A stretch of 64,000 nt of DNA from Liolophura sinensis. Lineage: Eukaryota; Mollusca; Polyplacophora; Chitonida; Chitonidae. The stretch lies in the NCBI RefSeq assembly GCF_032854445.1, contig NC_088295.1:95907805-95971804 (forward strand), in the 5' to 3' direction. Below are positions 12,801-22,095 of this stretch, in pieces. The notes beneath the pieces are model-generated. The model worked only from the letters and a program-made list of their open reading frames with translations, had not been told where the DNA came from and ran no database searches. Numbering within the stretch: the stretch's first letter is position 1; each line of letters begins with the position of its first letter. A program made the position numbers and the translations under genes.

Positions 12801-15800
12801 GTGTAAATCCAGCATGTGTCTGTAATACTGTGGATGTGGTGTAAATCCAGGATGTGTCTGTAATACAGCAGATGTGGTGTAAATCCAGCATGTGTCTGTA
12901 ATACTGTGGATGTGGTGTAAATCCAGGATGTGTCTTATACTGCAGATGTGGTGTTTGTAAACTATAATAATTTTCAGAGTTGATGTATTTTGTGTACTAT
13001 TTTATCACCAGCTGGAAAAGGAAGGAGGAGATTATGGTTACTTCAACACGAGGGATGAGAATCTGTGTAACTGGATGATGTTTGTACGTCCAGCTGAGAA
13101 CTACGCTGAGCAGAACCTGGTGGCCTATCAGTATGGATATGACATCTTCTTCACCGTGACAAAAGCCATTGAGCCCAAGCAGGAGCTAAAGGTGTCTCCA
13201 TTTTTTGTCTTCTTATTCCTGGCGTTTGTTTTCCTGTGCAACATTCACCCTACTTTTCCTGTGCAACATTCACCCTACTTTTCCTGTGCAACATTCACCC
13301 TACTTTTCCTGTGCAACATTCACCCTACTTTTCCTGTGCAACATTCACCCTACTTTTCTAGTCTTAACATGGCTTCTTGTTCAACACAACTAGTAAATTA
13401 TTGTTGTCTTGCAGCTGTGTGACTTAAATACTGCCAATATAGCAGTAAAACCTAATTATTGATTCATTTTATACCTGATCTCTTTTTGGGCAAGGATTTA
13501 AAACCTTATCCAACATAGCTCTGTCTTACATGTGTTTTGTCACACCCATTGGATGAGTGGCAAGTGTGTGAATTAGTGTGTGAATTAGTGTGTTGCTGTG
13601 TTTTCAGGTCTGGTATGCTGCACACTATGCTGAAAGGCTGGGTGTCAACACCCTGCCTATTCTACAGGAGGACATGGAAGGTAAGGCTGATAGATGATGG
13701 AATGAAGGGTGACAGGGCTTGTATGGGGTTAATACATGGCTTGTATATGGCTTTTACAGGGCTGGTACGGGGTTTATACATGGCTTAAACAGGGCTTATA
13801 CGGGGTTTATACATGGCTTGTATATGGCTTATACAGGGCTTGTACAGGGTTTATACATGGCTTATACAGGGCTTGTACAGGATTTATACATGGCGTATAC
13901 AGGGCTTGTACATTGTTTATACATGGCTTATACAGGGCTTGTACAGGGTTTATACATGGCGTATACAGGGCTTGTACATTGTTTATACAGGGCTTGTATG
14001 GGGTTTATACATGGCTTATACAGAGCTTGTATGGGGTTTATACATGGCTTATACAGTGCTTGTACGGGGTTTATACATGGTTTATACAGGGCTTGTACAG
14101 GCTTTATACATGGCATATACAGGGCTTGTACATTGTTTATACATGGCTTATACAGGGCTTGTACAGGGTTTATACATGGCATATACAGGGCTTGTACATT
14201 GTTTATACATGGCGTATACAGGGCTTGTATGGGGTTTATACATGTGTTATACATGGTTTATACAGGGCTTGTACAGGGTTTATACATGGCTTATACAGGG
14301 TTTATACATGGCATACACAGGGCTTGTACATTGTTTATACATGGCGTATACAGGGCTTGTATGGGGTTTATACATGTGTTATACATGGTTTATACAGGGC
14401 TTGTACGGGGTTTATTCATGGCATATACAGGGCTTGCATGGGGTTTATACATGGCTTATACAGGGCTTATACATGGCATATACAGGGTTTACAAAGAGCT
14501 TGTACGGGGTTTATACAGGGCTTATACAGGGCTTTTACATGGCTTCTACATGGCATAAACAGGGATTGTATGGGGTTTATACATGATTTATACATGGCTT
14601 TTACTTGTGTTATACATGGCTTATTCAGGGTTTGTACAGGGTTTATACAGGGCTTATACATGACTTTTACAGGGTTTATACATGGGTTTTACATGGCTTA
14701 TAAAGTGATCCATACATCCAAGGTTAGGTACCATGTGTATGTTATGGTTAATTTTATTGGAAGACCTTTACTCAAGTGGTCACATAATCAGCTGGATGAC
14801 CTGCATGATCTAGCTTGTTACAATTCACCATTGTTGTCAGTTGACCAGGCTACCATACACGTGTGTCCTCTGGTTTTAGGCTGTAATCATTCTACTCTGA
14901 TTTTAGCTGACCCGGATGCCAAGTGATGTGCTGGTTTTAGGCTGTAATCATTCTGCTCTGATTTCAGCCGACCTGCATGCCAAGTGCTGGTTTTAGGCTG
15001 TAATCATTCTACCCTGATTTTAGCTGACCCAGATGCCAAGTGATGTGCTGGTTTTAGGCTGTAATCATTCTAATCTGATTTTAGTTGACCCAGATGCCAA
15101 GTGATGTGCTGGTTTTACGTTGTAATCATTCTACTCTGATTTTAGCTGACCCGGATGCCAAGTGGTGTGCTGGTTTTAGGCTGTAATCATTCTACTCTGA
15201 TTTTAGCTGACCTGGATGCCAAGTGATGTGCTGGTTTTAGGCTGTAATCATTCTACTCTGATTTTAGCTGACCCGGGTGCCAAGTGATGTGCTGGTTTTA
15301 GGCTGTAATCATTCTGCTCTGATTTCAGCCGACCTGCATGCCAAGTGCTGGTTTTAGGCTGTAATCATTCTACTCTGATTTTAGCTGACCCAGATGCCAA
15401 GTGATGTGCTGGTTTTAGGCTGTAATCATTCTAATCTGATTTTAGTTGACCCAGATGCCAAGTGATATGCTGGTTTTACGTAGTAATCATTCTACTCTGA
15501 TTTTAGTTGACCCGGATGCCGAGTGGTGTGCTGGTTTTAGGCTGTAATCATTCTACTCTGATTTTAGCAGACCCGTATGCCAAGTGGTGTGCTGGTTTTA
15601 GGCTGTAATCATTCTACTCTGGTTTTAGCTGACCTGGATGCCAAGTGATGTGCTGGTTTTAGGCTGTAATCATTCTACTCTGATTTTAAACTGACCTGGA
15701 TGCCAAGTGATATGCTGGTTTTAGGCTGTAATCATTCTACTCTGATTTTAGCTGACCCAGATGCGAAGTGGCCATGTTACGAGTGCCCTAAGAAGTTCCG

Positions 15801-18800
15801 TACGTCTGCTCAGCTACAAAACCATCTGGCGGAGCATGAGGAGGGTGGAACCGAGGGTGACCCGGATGAAGAGTATGACAGTAACGGTGTCAAGAAACCC
15901 AAACGTAAAGCCACACAACTCACAGCCTCTGGGGTGCCCAAGAAAAGGGGACGACCTGCCAAAACACTGAAGGTTTGTGCTACGTGCCATACAAAACACT
16001 GAAGGTTTGTGCTACGTGTCATACAAAACACTGGAGGTTTGTGCTGCGTGTTGTACAAAACACTGAAGGTTTGTGCTATGTGTCATACAAAACACTGAAG
16101 GTTTGTGCTATGTGTCATACAAAACACTGAAGGCTTGTGCTACGTGCCATACAAAACACTGGAGGTTTGTGCTAGTGTCATACAAAACACTGAAGGTTTG
16201 TGCTAGTGTCATACAAAACACTGAAGGATTGTGCTACGTGTCATACAAAACACTGAAGGTTTGTGCTACACGTCGTACAGAACACTGAAGGTTTGTTCTA
16301 CGTGTCATACAAAACACTGGAGGTTTGTGCTAGTGTCATACAAAACACTGAAGGTTTGTTCCAAGTGTCATACAAAACCCCTAAAGTTTGTGCTATGTGT
16401 CATACAAAACACTGAAGGTTTGTGCTACGTGTCATACAAAACACTGAAGGTTTGAGCTATGTGTCATACAAAACACTGAAGGTTTGTGCTATGTGTCGTA
16501 CAAAACACTGAAGGTTAGTGCTACCTGTCTTAAAAAAACACTGGAGGTTTGTGCTACGTGTCATACAAAACACTGAATGTTTGTGCTAGTGTAGTACAAA
16601 ACATTGACGGTTTGTGCTACGTGTCATACAAAACACTGAAGGTTTGTGCTACGTGTCATACAAAACACTGAAGGTTTGTGTTAGTGTAGTACAAAACATT
16701 GAAGGTTTGTGCTACGTGTCATACAAAACACTGGAGGTTTGTGCTATGTGTCATACAAAGCACTGAAGGTTTGTTCTAGTGTAGTACAAAACATTGAAGG
16801 TTTGTTCTAGTGTCGTACAAAACACTGGAGGTTTGTGCTATGTGTCATACAAAACACTGCAGGATTGTGTTCTGTGTCATACAAAACACTGAAGGATTGT
16901 GCTACGTGTCATACAAAACACTGAAGGTTTGTGCTCCATGTCATACAAAACACTGAAGGTTTGTGCTACATGTCATACAGAACACTGAAGGTTTGTTCTA
17001 CGTGTCATACAAAACACTGGAGGTTTGTGCTAGTGTCATACAAAACACTGAAGGTTTGTGCTATGTGTCGTACAAAACTCTGAAGGTTTGTGCTACGTTT
17101 CATACAAAACACTGAAGGTTTGTGCTTCGTGCTATACAAAACACTGAAGGTTTGTGCTAGGTGTCGTACCAAACACTGAAGGTTTGTGCTGCATGTCATA
17201 CAAAGTACTGAAGGTTTGTGCTCTGTGTCATACAAAACACTGAAGGTTTGTGCTGCATGTCATACAAAGTACTGAAGGTTTGTGCTCTGTGTCATACAAA
17301 ACACTGAAGGTTTGTGCTCCATGTCATACAAAAACACTGAAGGTTTGTGCTCCATGTCATACAAAACACTGAAGGTTTGTGCTATGTGTCATACAAAACA
17401 CTGAAGGATTGTGCTATGTGTCATACAAAACACTGAAGGTTAGTGCTACATGTCGTACAAAACACTGAAGGTTAGTGCTACATGTCGTACAAAACACTGA
17501 AGGTTAGTGCTACATGTCGTACAAAACACTGAAGGTTAGTGCTACATGTCATACAAAACACTGAAGGTTTGTGCTACATGTCGTACAAAACACTGAAGGT
17601 TTGTGCTACGTGTCGTACAAAACACTGAAGGTTTGTGCTACGTGTCATACAAAAACACTGAAGGATTGTGCTACGTGTCATACAAAAACACTGAAGGTTT
17701 GTGCTCTGTGTCATACAAAAACACTGAAGGTTTGTGTTATGTGTCATACAAAACACTGAAGGTTTGTGCTGCGTGTCATACAAAATACTGAAGGTTAGTG
17801 CTACATGTCGTACAAAATACTGAAGGTTTGTGCTACATGTCGTACAAAACACTGAAGGTTTGTGCTCCATGTCATACAAAACACTGAAGATTAGTGCTAC
17901 ATGTCGTACAAAACACTGAAGGTTTGTGCTCCATGTCATACAAAACACTGAAGGTTAGTGCTACATGTCGTACAAAACACTGAAGGTTTGTGCTACGTGT
18001 CATACAAAACACTGAAGGTTTGTGCTACATGTCGTACAAAACACTGAAGGTTAGTGCTACATGTCGTACAAAACACTGAAGGTTTGTGCTACGTGTTATA
18101 CAAAACACTGAAGGTTAGTGCTACGTGTCATACAAAACACTGGAGGTTTGTGCTACGTGTCATACAAAACACTGAAGGTTTGTGCTCTGTGTCATACAAA
18201 AACACTGAAGGCTTGTGCTCCATGTCATACAAAAACACTGAAGGTTTGTGCTACGTGTTATACAAAACACTGAAGGTTTGTGCTATGTGTCATACACAAC
18301 ACTGAAGGTTTGTGCTACGTGTCATACAAAACACTGAAGGTTTGTGCTACGTGTCATACAAAACACTGAAGGTTTGTGCTACGTGTCATACAGAACACTG
18401 AAGGTTTGTGCTCCATGTCATACAAAACACTGAAGGTTTGTTCTACGTGTCATACAAAATACTGAAGGTTTGTGCTCCATGTCGTACAAAATACTGAAGG
18501 TTTGTGCTACATGTCGTACAAAACACTGAAGGTTAGTGCTACATGTCGTACAAAACACTGAAGGTTTGTGCTACATGTCGTACAAAACACTGAAGGTCTG
18601 TGCTACATGTCGTACAAAACACTGAAGGTTAGTGCTACATGTCGTACAAAACACTGAAGGTTTGTGCTACGTGTCATACAAAAACACTGAAGGTTTGTGC
18701 TACGTGTCATACAAAACACTGAAGGTTTGTGCTACATGCCATACAAAACACTGAAGGTTAGTGCTACATGTCATACAAAAACACTGAAGGTTTGTGCTAC

Positions 18801-21389
18801 GTGTTATACAAAACACTGGAGGTTAGTGCTACGTGTTATACAAAACACTGGAGGTTTGTGCTACGTGTTATACAAAAACACTGAAGGTTTGTGCTACGTG
18901 TTATACAAACAGGATTACCTTGTAAGATTATAAATTGTATGCAGTGCTCTTTGACTGCCACACTTTTTACTGAGAAAACATTCGAAAGCGTTAGTGTTTT
19001 AATTATAAATATCTGAGGTTGAAACTTAACTTTCGTCACTAAGGATGCTGCAGCACTGGGTATATTGAAATAAGCCAATTCATTTGAGGGTTTCTTCTGG
19101 GACTGTTTTCACTTTGCTTATATGATACATTGTGTTTATCCTGCAGGAAAACGGAGAAACTAAAGTTTTCCAGAGCTGGAAGAAGAGGACAACCAATCTG
19201 TATCTGACAAAGTGAGCTCACACTTTGATTAACTGAAAGATGTCTTGTACTAATATTTTGAAGTCTGGTAAATAATTTCATCTTATTTCAAACTTTCATT
19301 TCTTCTAATGAAAGCGTAACTTCTCCCTGTGCTCTGTGGATGTAAGTTTAAGGATCTTGTGACACTTGATTTCAGAACACTGAAGAAATACCAGAAGAGG
19401 CATGATCCTGAGATGATCAAGAGAACTCTTAAGTCTCTCTACAAACGGAAGGGCAAGGAGACAGGTGGGAACGAGTGGGTGTGTACTCACTGTGACCTCA
19501 CATTTGACAACTCCAGCCTGCTCAACCTGCACACGCTGACCCACGCAGCCGAGGATGTGGGGCTGGAAGGCACAGAAAAGACTGTTTCCATATCCACTGG
19601 TGAAGATGGAGAGCTGATCATTACGGGCAGTGTGCTGGAGGGTGCAGGGGATGCCAGCAGCGAGGGTAACCTGGTCAGCCTACAGAGTTCTCCCCCTGCC
19701 TGCCCAGTCTGCCACAAGGAGTTCACCTCCAAGCGAGATCTCATTGAGCATGCGAGCGACCACGCCATGACTCGGAAAAGCTGCGTGCGAGCAAACAAGT
19801 GCTCACTGTGTTGGAAGGGCTTCAGCACCCAGGAGAGGCTGCAGAAGCACATGCTATGTCACGGAGATGAAGAGACCAAACCTCTTCAGTGTACTGTCTG
19901 CTTCAAGCGCTTCATGAACAACTCCGCGCTATCCTGTCACATGAAGACCCACAGCAACAGGAAGTTCCACGAGTGCCCCATCTGCCGCATGGGCTTTGAC
20001 CAATCCCTGGTGCTCAAGGACCATGTGAAGCAGCATGAGACCAATGGGGTGTATATATGTCCTATTTGCCAGCGGCAGTTTGACGACTTCGTCCTCATCA
20101 AAAAGCACATTCGCGGATTCCACTCGGAAAAACGCTACCCTTGTCCTGACTGTGACAAAATATTCCCGCGCTCAGACAAGCTGAAGCTGCACATGCTGAA
20201 GCACTCCGCCCACAGGGACTTCATGTGCGAGACGTGCGGGCGGCAGTTCAAACGCAAAGACAAGCTCAAGGAACACATGAAGAGGATGCACTCTATAGAG
20301 CGGGAACAGAGAATCCGCGAGAAGTCAGAGCGCAGACCCAGCCTCAAGCGCTTCATTCCCAAGGTGTCGCCCACAGACTATCACCGCTTCATCTACAAAT
20401 GTCACACTTGTCTACTGGGGTTCAAGAGGAGAGGTATGCTGGTGAACCACCTGGCTAAGCGTCATCCAGATATCAAACCTGACCAAGTGCCTGAGCTCAA
20501 TCTGCCCATCCTAAAGACACAGAGAGACTACTACTGCCAGTACTGCGACAAGGTCTACAAGTCTAGCTCCAAGAGGAAGGCCCACATCATCAAGAACCAC
20601 CCAGGGGCAGATCTGCCTCTGAGCAGCAGGACAAAGACGCTGATCCCAGACATCCCAGGCCTGCCCAACCCCACATACTCCCAGACTGTGGGCAGCATCA
20701 CCACCATGCCCCACTCCTGTGACTTCTGCCACAAGCAGTATGCCAGCAAGGCCAAATTGATGCAGCATCAGAGGAAGAAGCACTCCGAGCTTGTGCCCGC
20801 TGTGTCGGATCGCAGGCTTAAGGATGAGATGGAGGGGGAGGAGGAGTGCCTGACGGAAGAGCCAAAGACTCATGAGATCCATGTATATGAGACAGTGCAG
20901 GCCGCAGCCTTAGCCCAGGCTTCCACAGAGATCCCCACAGCCGACCTGCTCACCCAGGCCATGAGTGAGCTCACCCAGAGCCTGAGTGAGTACCGTAACC
21001 CCACCGGAGAGTATCGCCTCACTCCGGGCACCCACACTACCCTGGTGCAGGCCGCCACTCACATCCCCATCCAACACTCCACAATTGAGCTGAGCCACTT
21101 GGGACAGGCTCTTGGGCAGACCCAGTACACCACTCAAGGCCACCTTGCCACAGTCCAGGCTGCCCCCTCCCCCGGACAGCCCCAGGCCCCTGCTGCAGTA
21201 CCTGTCACTATACAGACCATACCTGTGTCCGAAGTGGTGAATGGTCAGACAATGTCTGTCAGTGGACAGACAGTGGCGGTCAGCGGAGGTACCACCATTC
21301 AGGTGCCTGTGTCCACTCTGGGCACCATTCAGGGACAGACCTACTTACAGACTCAACGCACCTGGGCAAACTACCCAAATTACCGCTAA
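683..21389 (+). CDS. PRDM10: PRDM10 orthologue, PR/SET domain zinc-finger transcription factor (13 exons, 5' end outside window)
   Basis: Nuclear DNA-binding regulator of the PRDM family. Join of exons 683-835, 3988-4263, 5817-5895, 6453-6584, 8768-9162, 10741-10837, 11274-11414, 11650-11762, 13012-13191, 13608-13680, 15752-15972, 19147-19211 and 19376-21389; every junction is GT-AG and phases agree, giving 3,939 nt (1,312 aa plus TAA). Chain order: Ser/Thr/Gln/His-rich N-terminus (about 1-345), CEEC motif and PR/SET domain (about 379-546, with [20 protein letters not shown]), finger 1 (WPCYEC), basic linker KKRGRPAK, fingers 2-12 (about 678-1112), and a tail with [18 protein letters not shown]. 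The PR-domain core, the finger order and the DLLTQAM motif match vertebrate PRDM10 (about 1,150 aa), not PRDM15. PRDM PR domains often lack methyltransferase activity; no catalytic claim is made. The first exon has no initiator Met in frame, so the start lies upstream. Identification is firm; N-terminal exons are less certain. Confidence 0.93.
806..3590. repeat. Minisatellite, about 44 bp unit, beginning at an exon donor
   Basis: About 62 copies of a unit of the form gacgcttcacaagctcccct + cagcacagtggtaggtcttt + gctt. The first copy overlaps the proposed 3' end of the PRDM10 exon 683-835. Most copies keep gtaggt or gtaagt, a donor-like hexamer. Apparent open frames of 66-144 codons through it are an effect of the repeat. 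Confidence 0.95.
3595..3975. repeat. Degenerate short tandem repeat before a PRDM10 exon
   Basis: Imperfect units of about 21-30 bp on the theme tgtatttgctgaccctgtat and ttggctgac. It ends just before the acceptor at 3987. Confidence 0.85.
3988..4263 (+). CDS. PRDM10: PRDM10 exon (Ser/Thr/Met-rich, N-terminal)
   Basis: Acceptor ccatacag ends at 3987 and donor AAG|gtaggc follows 4263. It is 276 nt, phase 0 to 0, encoding a Ser/His/Met-rich segment that starts [15 protein letters not shown] and ends METVPPK. No domain is recognised. It is open throughout in the frame required by its neighbours. Confidence 0.7.
4264..5816 (+). other. PRDM10 intron, unique sequence
   Basis: No array, gene or recognised mobile element was found in these 1.55 kb. 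One A-run lies near 4590. Small open frames here have no recognisable content. Confidence 0.6.
5817..5895 (+). CDS. PRDM10: PRDM10 small exon (acidic linker)
   Basis: Acceptor cattttcag ends at 5816; donor CAGAG|gtgggt. It has 79 nt, entering in phase 0 and leaving in phase 1. It encodes [20 protein letters not shown] followed by DFPPHR, a hydrophilic acidic linker. Support is from splice consensus, codon character and phase fit; no homology is recognised. Confidence 0.6.
5998..6201. repeat. Four tandem copies of a 51 bp unit
   Basis: The unit starts gttcagtttgcccatggaac and repeats at exact 51 bp spacing (5998, 6049, 6100, 6151). The length is a multiple of three, so several frames stay open; the predicted peptide is a by-product. 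Confidence 0.95.
6272..6388. repeat. Three copies of a 39 bp unit ending in an acceptor-like site
   Basis: Copies end in ttaccag at 6310, 6349 and 6388, each followed by atg. The last ttaccag|atgaaagtgatg is a candidate acceptor of the next PRDM10 exon. Confidence 0.9.
6453..6584 (+). CDS. PRDM10: PRDM10 exon (Ser/Asp-rich), 5' boundary uncertain
   Basis: The frame [20 protein letters not shown] and onward is open to donor GTGG|gtcagt at 6585. With acceptor acatcag at 6452 it enters and leaves in phase 1, matching both neighbours. That acceptor has little pyrimidine tract. A better-looking acceptor, cacttaccag at 6388, gives [13 protein letters not shown] in phase 1 but then reaches a stop near 6476. 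Either 6453 is correct, or a one-base difference lies between 6427 and 6453. The 39 bp repeat at 6280-6388 carries the same ttaccag|atg acceptor three times. Confidence 0.55.
6695..7085. repeat. Minisatellite, about 31 bp unit
   Basis: About twelve copies on acaattgcttgttgatcctg plus caactggctat, alternating with a variant gtagatcccacaactgactt. Lies in a PRDM10 intron. Confidence 0.93.
7395..8690. repeat. Complex minisatellite (cactggtcatcagtcc family)
   Basis: Units of about 29-60 bp combining cactggtcatcagtccatcc, atgacactgatgatcatgcc and, later, aacctgacactgggcaacag. Several sub-families follow each other. It ends about 75 bp before the acceptor at 8767. The core ggtcatcag also occurs at the exon start ag|gtcatcatcag. 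Confidence 0.9.
8768..9162 (+). CDS. PRDM10: PRDM10 exon (His/Ser/Gln-rich low complexity)
   Basis: Acceptor ctctgtccag ends at 8767; donor AGAAGG|gtgagc. It is 395 nt, in phase 1 and out phase 0. It encodes [19 protein letters not shown] and a Gln/Asn-rich stretch ending in [15 protein letters not shown], a short acidic-basic segment. This resembles the disordered N-terminal half of PRDM10 proteins. No folded domain is visible. Confidence 0.8.
9590..10710. repeat. Minisatellite, 32 bp unit (GT-rich)
   Basis: About 34 copies on catggtgtgtgggcatgtgt plus caggtgtgtgta. The 32 bp period shifts frame by unit and no stop occurs in several frames, giving apparent Cys/Val-rich proteins up to 259 aa on + and His/Thr-rich ones on -. 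None is a credible gene. Confidence 0.95.
10741..10837 (+). CDS. PRDM10: PRDM10 exon (pre-PR region)
   Basis: Acceptor ttgattgacag ends at 10740; donor ATCT|gtaagc. Its 97 nt encode [20 protein letters not shown] then [12 protein letters not shown], with the split Trp codon completed by the next exon to give EEIWCEEC. That is the position of the DLWCEEC motif before the PR domain in vertebrate PRDM10. Confidence 0.88.
11274..11414 (+). CDS. PRDM10: PRDM10 exon (Cys motif and start of PR/SET domain)
   Basis: Acceptor tacttgcag ends at 11273; donor CCTG|gtaaga. Its 141 nt are phase 1 to 1. It encodes [20 protein letters not shown] then [20 protein letters not shown]. The CxxC...C...H motif and the PIP.K.VLSRA.SSLP run align with the beginning of the PRDM10 PR domain. 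Confidence 0.93.
11650..11762 (+). CDS. PRDM10: PRDM10 exon (PR/SET domain, middle)
   Basis: Acceptor gttttttcag ends at 11649; donor CTGCGG|gtaggt. Its 113 nt are in phase 1 and out phase 0. It encodes [20 protein letters not shown] then [17 protein letters not shown]. The GVF.KR.LPK.TQFGP core is diagnostic of the PR domain. Confidence 0.95.
11821..12076 (+). mobile_element. tRNA-derived SINE, family 1
   Basis: Starts ggttggttagcgcactggca (A-box-like), has agttcaagtccagc (B-box-like) at about 11886, then a body with ggaaggtctgccagcaactt, cataatgctgaccgccgtcg and a tail ending caaataaataaataaa. It interrupts the start of the 38 bp array in this PRDM10 intron. Copies of the same family lie at 31775-32010, 34374-34495 and 55233-55506. 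Confidence 0.88.
12077..12955. repeat. Minisatellite, 38 bp unit
   Basis: About 23 copies of tctgtaatactgtggatgtg plus gtgtaaatccaggatgtg. A first copy at about 11790-11820 lies left of the SINE, so the element landed in the array or its precursor. Long minus-strand frames (up to 196 codons) follow from the unit. Confidence 0.95.
13012..13191 (+). CDS. PRDM10: PRDM10 exon (PR/SET domain core)
   Basis: Acceptor tatcaccag ends at 13011; donor CTAAAG|gtgtct. It is 180 nt, phase 0 to 0. It contains [20 protein letters not shown] and VEPKQEL-type IEPKQELK, the most conserved PR-domain core, almost identical in pattern to vertebrate PRDM10. Confidence 0.97.
13236..13358. repeat. Five copies of a 25 bp unit
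   Basis: Nearly perfect copies of ttcctgtgcaacattcaccc plus tactt, shortly after the PR-domain exon donor at 13192. High identity suggests recent expansion. Confidence 0.95.
13608..13680 (+). CDS. PRDM10: PRDM10 exon (end of PR/SET domain)
   Basis: Acceptor gtgttttcag ends at 13607; donor GGAAG|gtaagg. Its 73 nt leave in phase 1. It encodes [20 protein letters not shown] then EDME, the VWYA..YAE end of the PR domain. Confidence 0.95.
13710..14702. repeat. Minisatellite, 33 bp unit
   Basis: About 30 copies on tacatggcttatacagggct plus tgtacagggttta. Because 33 is a multiple of three, three plus frames stay open, giving apparent proteins up to 396 aa with an 11-residue period. These have no domain and lie in a PRDM10 intron. 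Confidence 0.95.
14870..15751. repeat. 61 bp tandem array carrying a copied PRDM10 splice acceptor
   Basis: About fourteen copies of a unit reading tgtgctggttttaggctgta, atcattctactctgatttta, gctgacccagatgccaagtg. The last copy is the real one: ctgattttag|CTGACCCAGATGCGAAGTGG opens the exon at 15752. Each unit thus holds pyrimidine tract, AG and 19 exon-like bases. Confidence 0.96.
15752..15972 (+). CDS. PRDM10: PRDM10 exon (zinc finger 1 and basic linker)
   Basis: Acceptor ctgattttag ends at 15751; donor CTGAAG|gtttgt. Its 221 nt run from phase 1 in to phase 0 out. It encodes [20 protein letters not shown] (C2H2 finger) then a basic [16 protein letters not shown]-hook-like stretch. Both ends are repeated in the flanking introns: the acceptor with 19 exon bases in the 61 bp array upstream, the donor with the last 9 exon bases in the 32 bp array downstream. 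Confidence 0.96.
15961..18915. repeat. 32 bp tandem array carrying a copied PRDM10 splice donor
   Basis: About 92 copies of acactgaaggtttgtgctac plus gtgtcatacaaa. The first copy spans the real exon end, AAAACACTGAAG|gtttgt at 15972/15973. Units vary mainly at gtgtcat/catgtcg and by one extra A. A minority carry ctgaaggttagt instead of ctgaaggtttgt. Confidence 0.97.
19147..19211 (+). CDS. PRDM10: PRDM10 small exon
   Basis: Acceptor atcctgcag ends at 19146; donor ACAAA|gtgagc. Its 65 nt encode [20 protein letters not shown] then T plus a split Lys. ENGE follows the GRP.K linker in vertebrate PRDM10 too, which supports both this exon and the upstream donor. Confidence 0.85.
19376..21389 (+). 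CDS. PRDM10: PRDM10 last exon (zinc fingers 2-12 and C-terminal tail)
   Basis: Acceptor cttgatttcag ends at 19375; the frame runs to TAA at 21387-21389. Eleven C2H2 fingers can be read, starting at WVCTHC, PACPVC, NKCSLC, LQCTVC, HECPIC, YICPIC, YPCPDC, FMCETC, YKCHTC, YYCQYC and HSCDFC. Linkers FHSEK and [15 protein letters not shown] match PRDM10 closely. The tail has [18 protein letters not shown] and a Gln/Thr/Val-rich region resembling an activation domain. The open frame extends upstream to 19329 but that part is intron. The C-terminus is shorter than in vertebrates, where sequence continues; no further exon was found downstream. The stop lies inside the first unit of a tandem array. 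Confidence 0.96.
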
Positions 21390-22095
21390 GTGTGGCTAAC
21401 TGTGACGTGTGTGTGACAATGCAGACAAACTACCCAAATCACCACTACATGTGGCTAACTGTGACGTGTGTGTGACAATGCACTTAGACAAACTACCCAG
21501 ATCACCACTACATGTGGCGAACTGTGACGTGTGTGTGACAATGCACTTAGACAAACTACCCAAATCACCACTACATGTGGCTAACTGTGATGTATGTGTG
21601 ACAATGAACTTAGACAAACTACCCAAATCACCTCTAGGTGTGGTGAACTGTGACGTGTGTGTGACAATGCACTTAGACAAACTACCCAAATCACCACTAC
21701 ATGTGGCTAACTGTGACGTTTGTGTGACAGAATGCGCTTAGACAAACTACCCAAATCACCACTACGTGGCTAACTGTGACGTGTGTGTGACAGAATGCGC
21801 TTAGACAAACTACCCAAATCACCACTAGATGTGGCTAACTGTGATATGTGTGTGACCCATGAAAATAACCTGGACAAACTCCCAAAACTGTGACGTATGT
21901 GACCCATGAACCATTATGGACGAACTCTTAAACTGACGTGTGTGGCCCATAAACCGACCTGGACAAACTCCCCAAACTGTGACATGTGTGACTCATGAAC
22001 CAACCTGGACAATTTGCCCAAACTGTGACATGTGTGACCCATTAACCAACCTGGACAAACTCAACAAACTGTTACCCATGAACCAACCTGGACAA
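21365..22095. repeat. Tandem array of about 60 bp units starting at the PRDM10 stop codon
   Basis: Units read caaactacccaaatcaccac, tacatgtggctaactgtgac, gtgtgtgtgacaatgcactt. The first unit includes the last codons and TAA of PRDM10 (gcaaactacccaaattaccg then ctaa). About eight good copies are followed by shorter decayed ones built on cctggacaaactccc and tgtgacccatgaacc. Confidence 0.93.

Noticed and set aside
11921..12891. Minus-strand open frames up to 196 codons
   Set aside because: 38 bp array and the SINE read backwards; no conserved protein content.
13736..14926. 396-codon plus-strand open frame
   Set aside because: It is a 33 bp minisatellite read in frame (11-residue period). It lies in a PRDM10 intron, has no domain, and sister frames are equally open.
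15961..18915. CRISPR-like array
   Set aside because: Units follow each other without unique spacers, in a eukaryotic intron; it is a tandem repeat.
19329..19375. Met at 19329 as start of a separate 686-aa zinc-finger gene
   Set aside because: The acceptor at 19375 and phase fit with exon 19147-19211, plus homology, show this is the last PRDM10 exon; 19329-19375 is intron.
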